From contig LFLB01000034.1 of NCBI GenBank assembly GCA_001543005.1, forward strand, positions 1-59,471: a DNA stretch of 59,471 nt, read 5' to 3'. The position numbers and the translations under genes were made by a program. Shown here one piece after another: positions 58,891 through 59,471 of this stretch; the first letter of the stretch is position 1, and the number at the start of each line of letters is the position of its first letter. The DNA is from Candidatus Spongiihabitans thiooxidans. GTDB taxonomy: Bacteria > Pseudomonadota > Gammaproteobacteria > Arenicellales > Poriferihabitantaceae. The notes beneath the pieces were generated by a model, which saw only the letters and a list, made by a program, of their open reading frames with translations, was not told the origin of the DNA and searched no databases.

Positions 58891-59247
58891 TCATTCCCAC
58901 TCGAGGGCGCCCTTTTTCCACTCATAAATAAAACCGATGACCAGGATTCCAAGGAACACCATCATCGCCCAGAACCCAAACACACCGATTTCATCGAGCA
59001 CAATAGCCCAAGGGAATAGAAACGCAATTTCAAGATCAAAAATTATAAACAGAATCGCAACCAGATAGTAACGAACATCAAATTTCATTCTGGAATCTTC
59101 AAAAGGCTCAAACCCGCATTCATACGGAGAAAGCTTCTGAGCGTCCGGTTTATTGGGCGCAAGCACCTTGCCCACACCAATCGCCACAGTACCGAGCGCC
59201 AGCCCGACTAGAATAAACAGCAAGATCGGAAAATAATTGGTCAGCAC
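58891..59247 (-). CDS. nuoA: NADH-quinone oxidoreductase subunit A
   Basis: 118 residues, three membrane segments, first gene of the nuo operon. The loop [22 protein letters not shown] carries the conserved Cys and the FDxxxY region near the quinone site; the second helix is [17 protein letters not shown]. Confidence 0.97.
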   Translation of the reverse strand: MLTNYFPILLFILVGLALGTVAIGVGKVLAPNKPDAQKLSPYECGFEPFEDSRMKFDVRYYLVAILFIIFDLEIAFLFPWAIVLDEIGVFGFWAMMVFLGILVIGFIYEWKKGALEWE

Positions 59248-59471
59248 AAAGCTTGATCTCTACAAATCATTACAGGTCATTATTACAGATTTTCAAACGC
59301 TGGATTTCAGCACAACCCGGCTATTCTAATTCATTTGCCTGGTTTTCGCAGGCCTGAACTGAAATTAGTACCTGTTGCTCCCGGATAAGGGGAATGTTAG
59401 AAGTAAATAGAACTGTCCGAATTTATAACACGTGAATTGTCCGCTTTTGTTTGTTGTGGATTTCCCCTGAA
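59248..59471. promoter_or_regulatory. Upstream region of the nuo operon
   Basis: About 220 bases before nuoA, presumably with the operon promoter. CATTACAG/CATTATTACAG is duplicated at 59268-59288 near the start codon. I see no tRNA or secG, which often precede nuoA, and no clear -35/-10 pair. Confidence 0.45.

Overview
The window looks like a piece of an uncultivated gammaproteobacterial chromosome of moderate GC, probably marine and perhaps host-associated. This rests on the complete 14-gene complex I operon with separate nuoC and nuoD, the HutF-type histidine pathway, marine-type oxygenases and TMADH-like oxidoreductase, an autotransporter adhesin and an ankyrin protein. No rRNA or tRNA gene was seen. 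The genome appears to be decaying: at least eight genes are frameshifted, interrupted by a stop or reduced to fragments.

Layout. 1-1.9 kb: N-terminal part of a beta-helix autotransporter adhesin running off the left edge. 2.1-6.2 kb: a broken substrate-binding protein, a 2OG-Fe(II) oxygenase, a CBS protein and a 4-hydroxyproline epimerase. 6.26-8.8 kb: the wreck of a type V-A CRISPR-Cas locus, made of an IS fragment, a 9-repeat array with Cas12a-type repeats, and a Cas12a cut after its WED-II motif and fused directly to the array. 8.8-11.2 kb: small metabolic and unknown genes. 11.2-17.3 kb: histidine degradation (hutH-hutF diverging from hutI-hutU). 17.3-20.4 kb: an AT-rich restriction-modification (R-M) cassette with two methyltransferases around a PLD-type nuclease that has an in-frame TGA. 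20.5-25.8 kb: ribA, a YcaQ-like protein, rbgA, a TANGO2-like protein, an aldo/keto reductase and a broken DUF1330 gene. 26.2-28.3 kb: a second R-M system with a YhdJ-like methyltransferase. 28.6-38 kb: an Fe-S protein, a hydantoinase/oxoprolinase, and a sugar-type ABC importer with a frameshifted EEP phosphatase, followed by a copy of the hydantoinase 3' end. 38-42.7 kb: relics, a GIY-YIG protein, a TMADH-like oxidoreductase, an ankyrin ORF and ddl. 42.7-59.2 kb: the nuo operon on the minus strand, with a third R-M cassette (methyltransferase plus HNH nuclease) between nuoI and nuoJ.

Together: the metabolic genes point to use of histidine, hydroxyproline, methylated amines or betaines and sugars, feeding electrons to complex I. 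Defence is dominated by three different R-M systems, while CRISPR immunity has been lost by deletion. The most unusual observations are the truncated Cas12a-array fusion, the R-M cassette inside the respiratory operon, a paired hairpin repeat in two nuo gaps, and short tandem duplications that repeatedly sit on start or stop codons.
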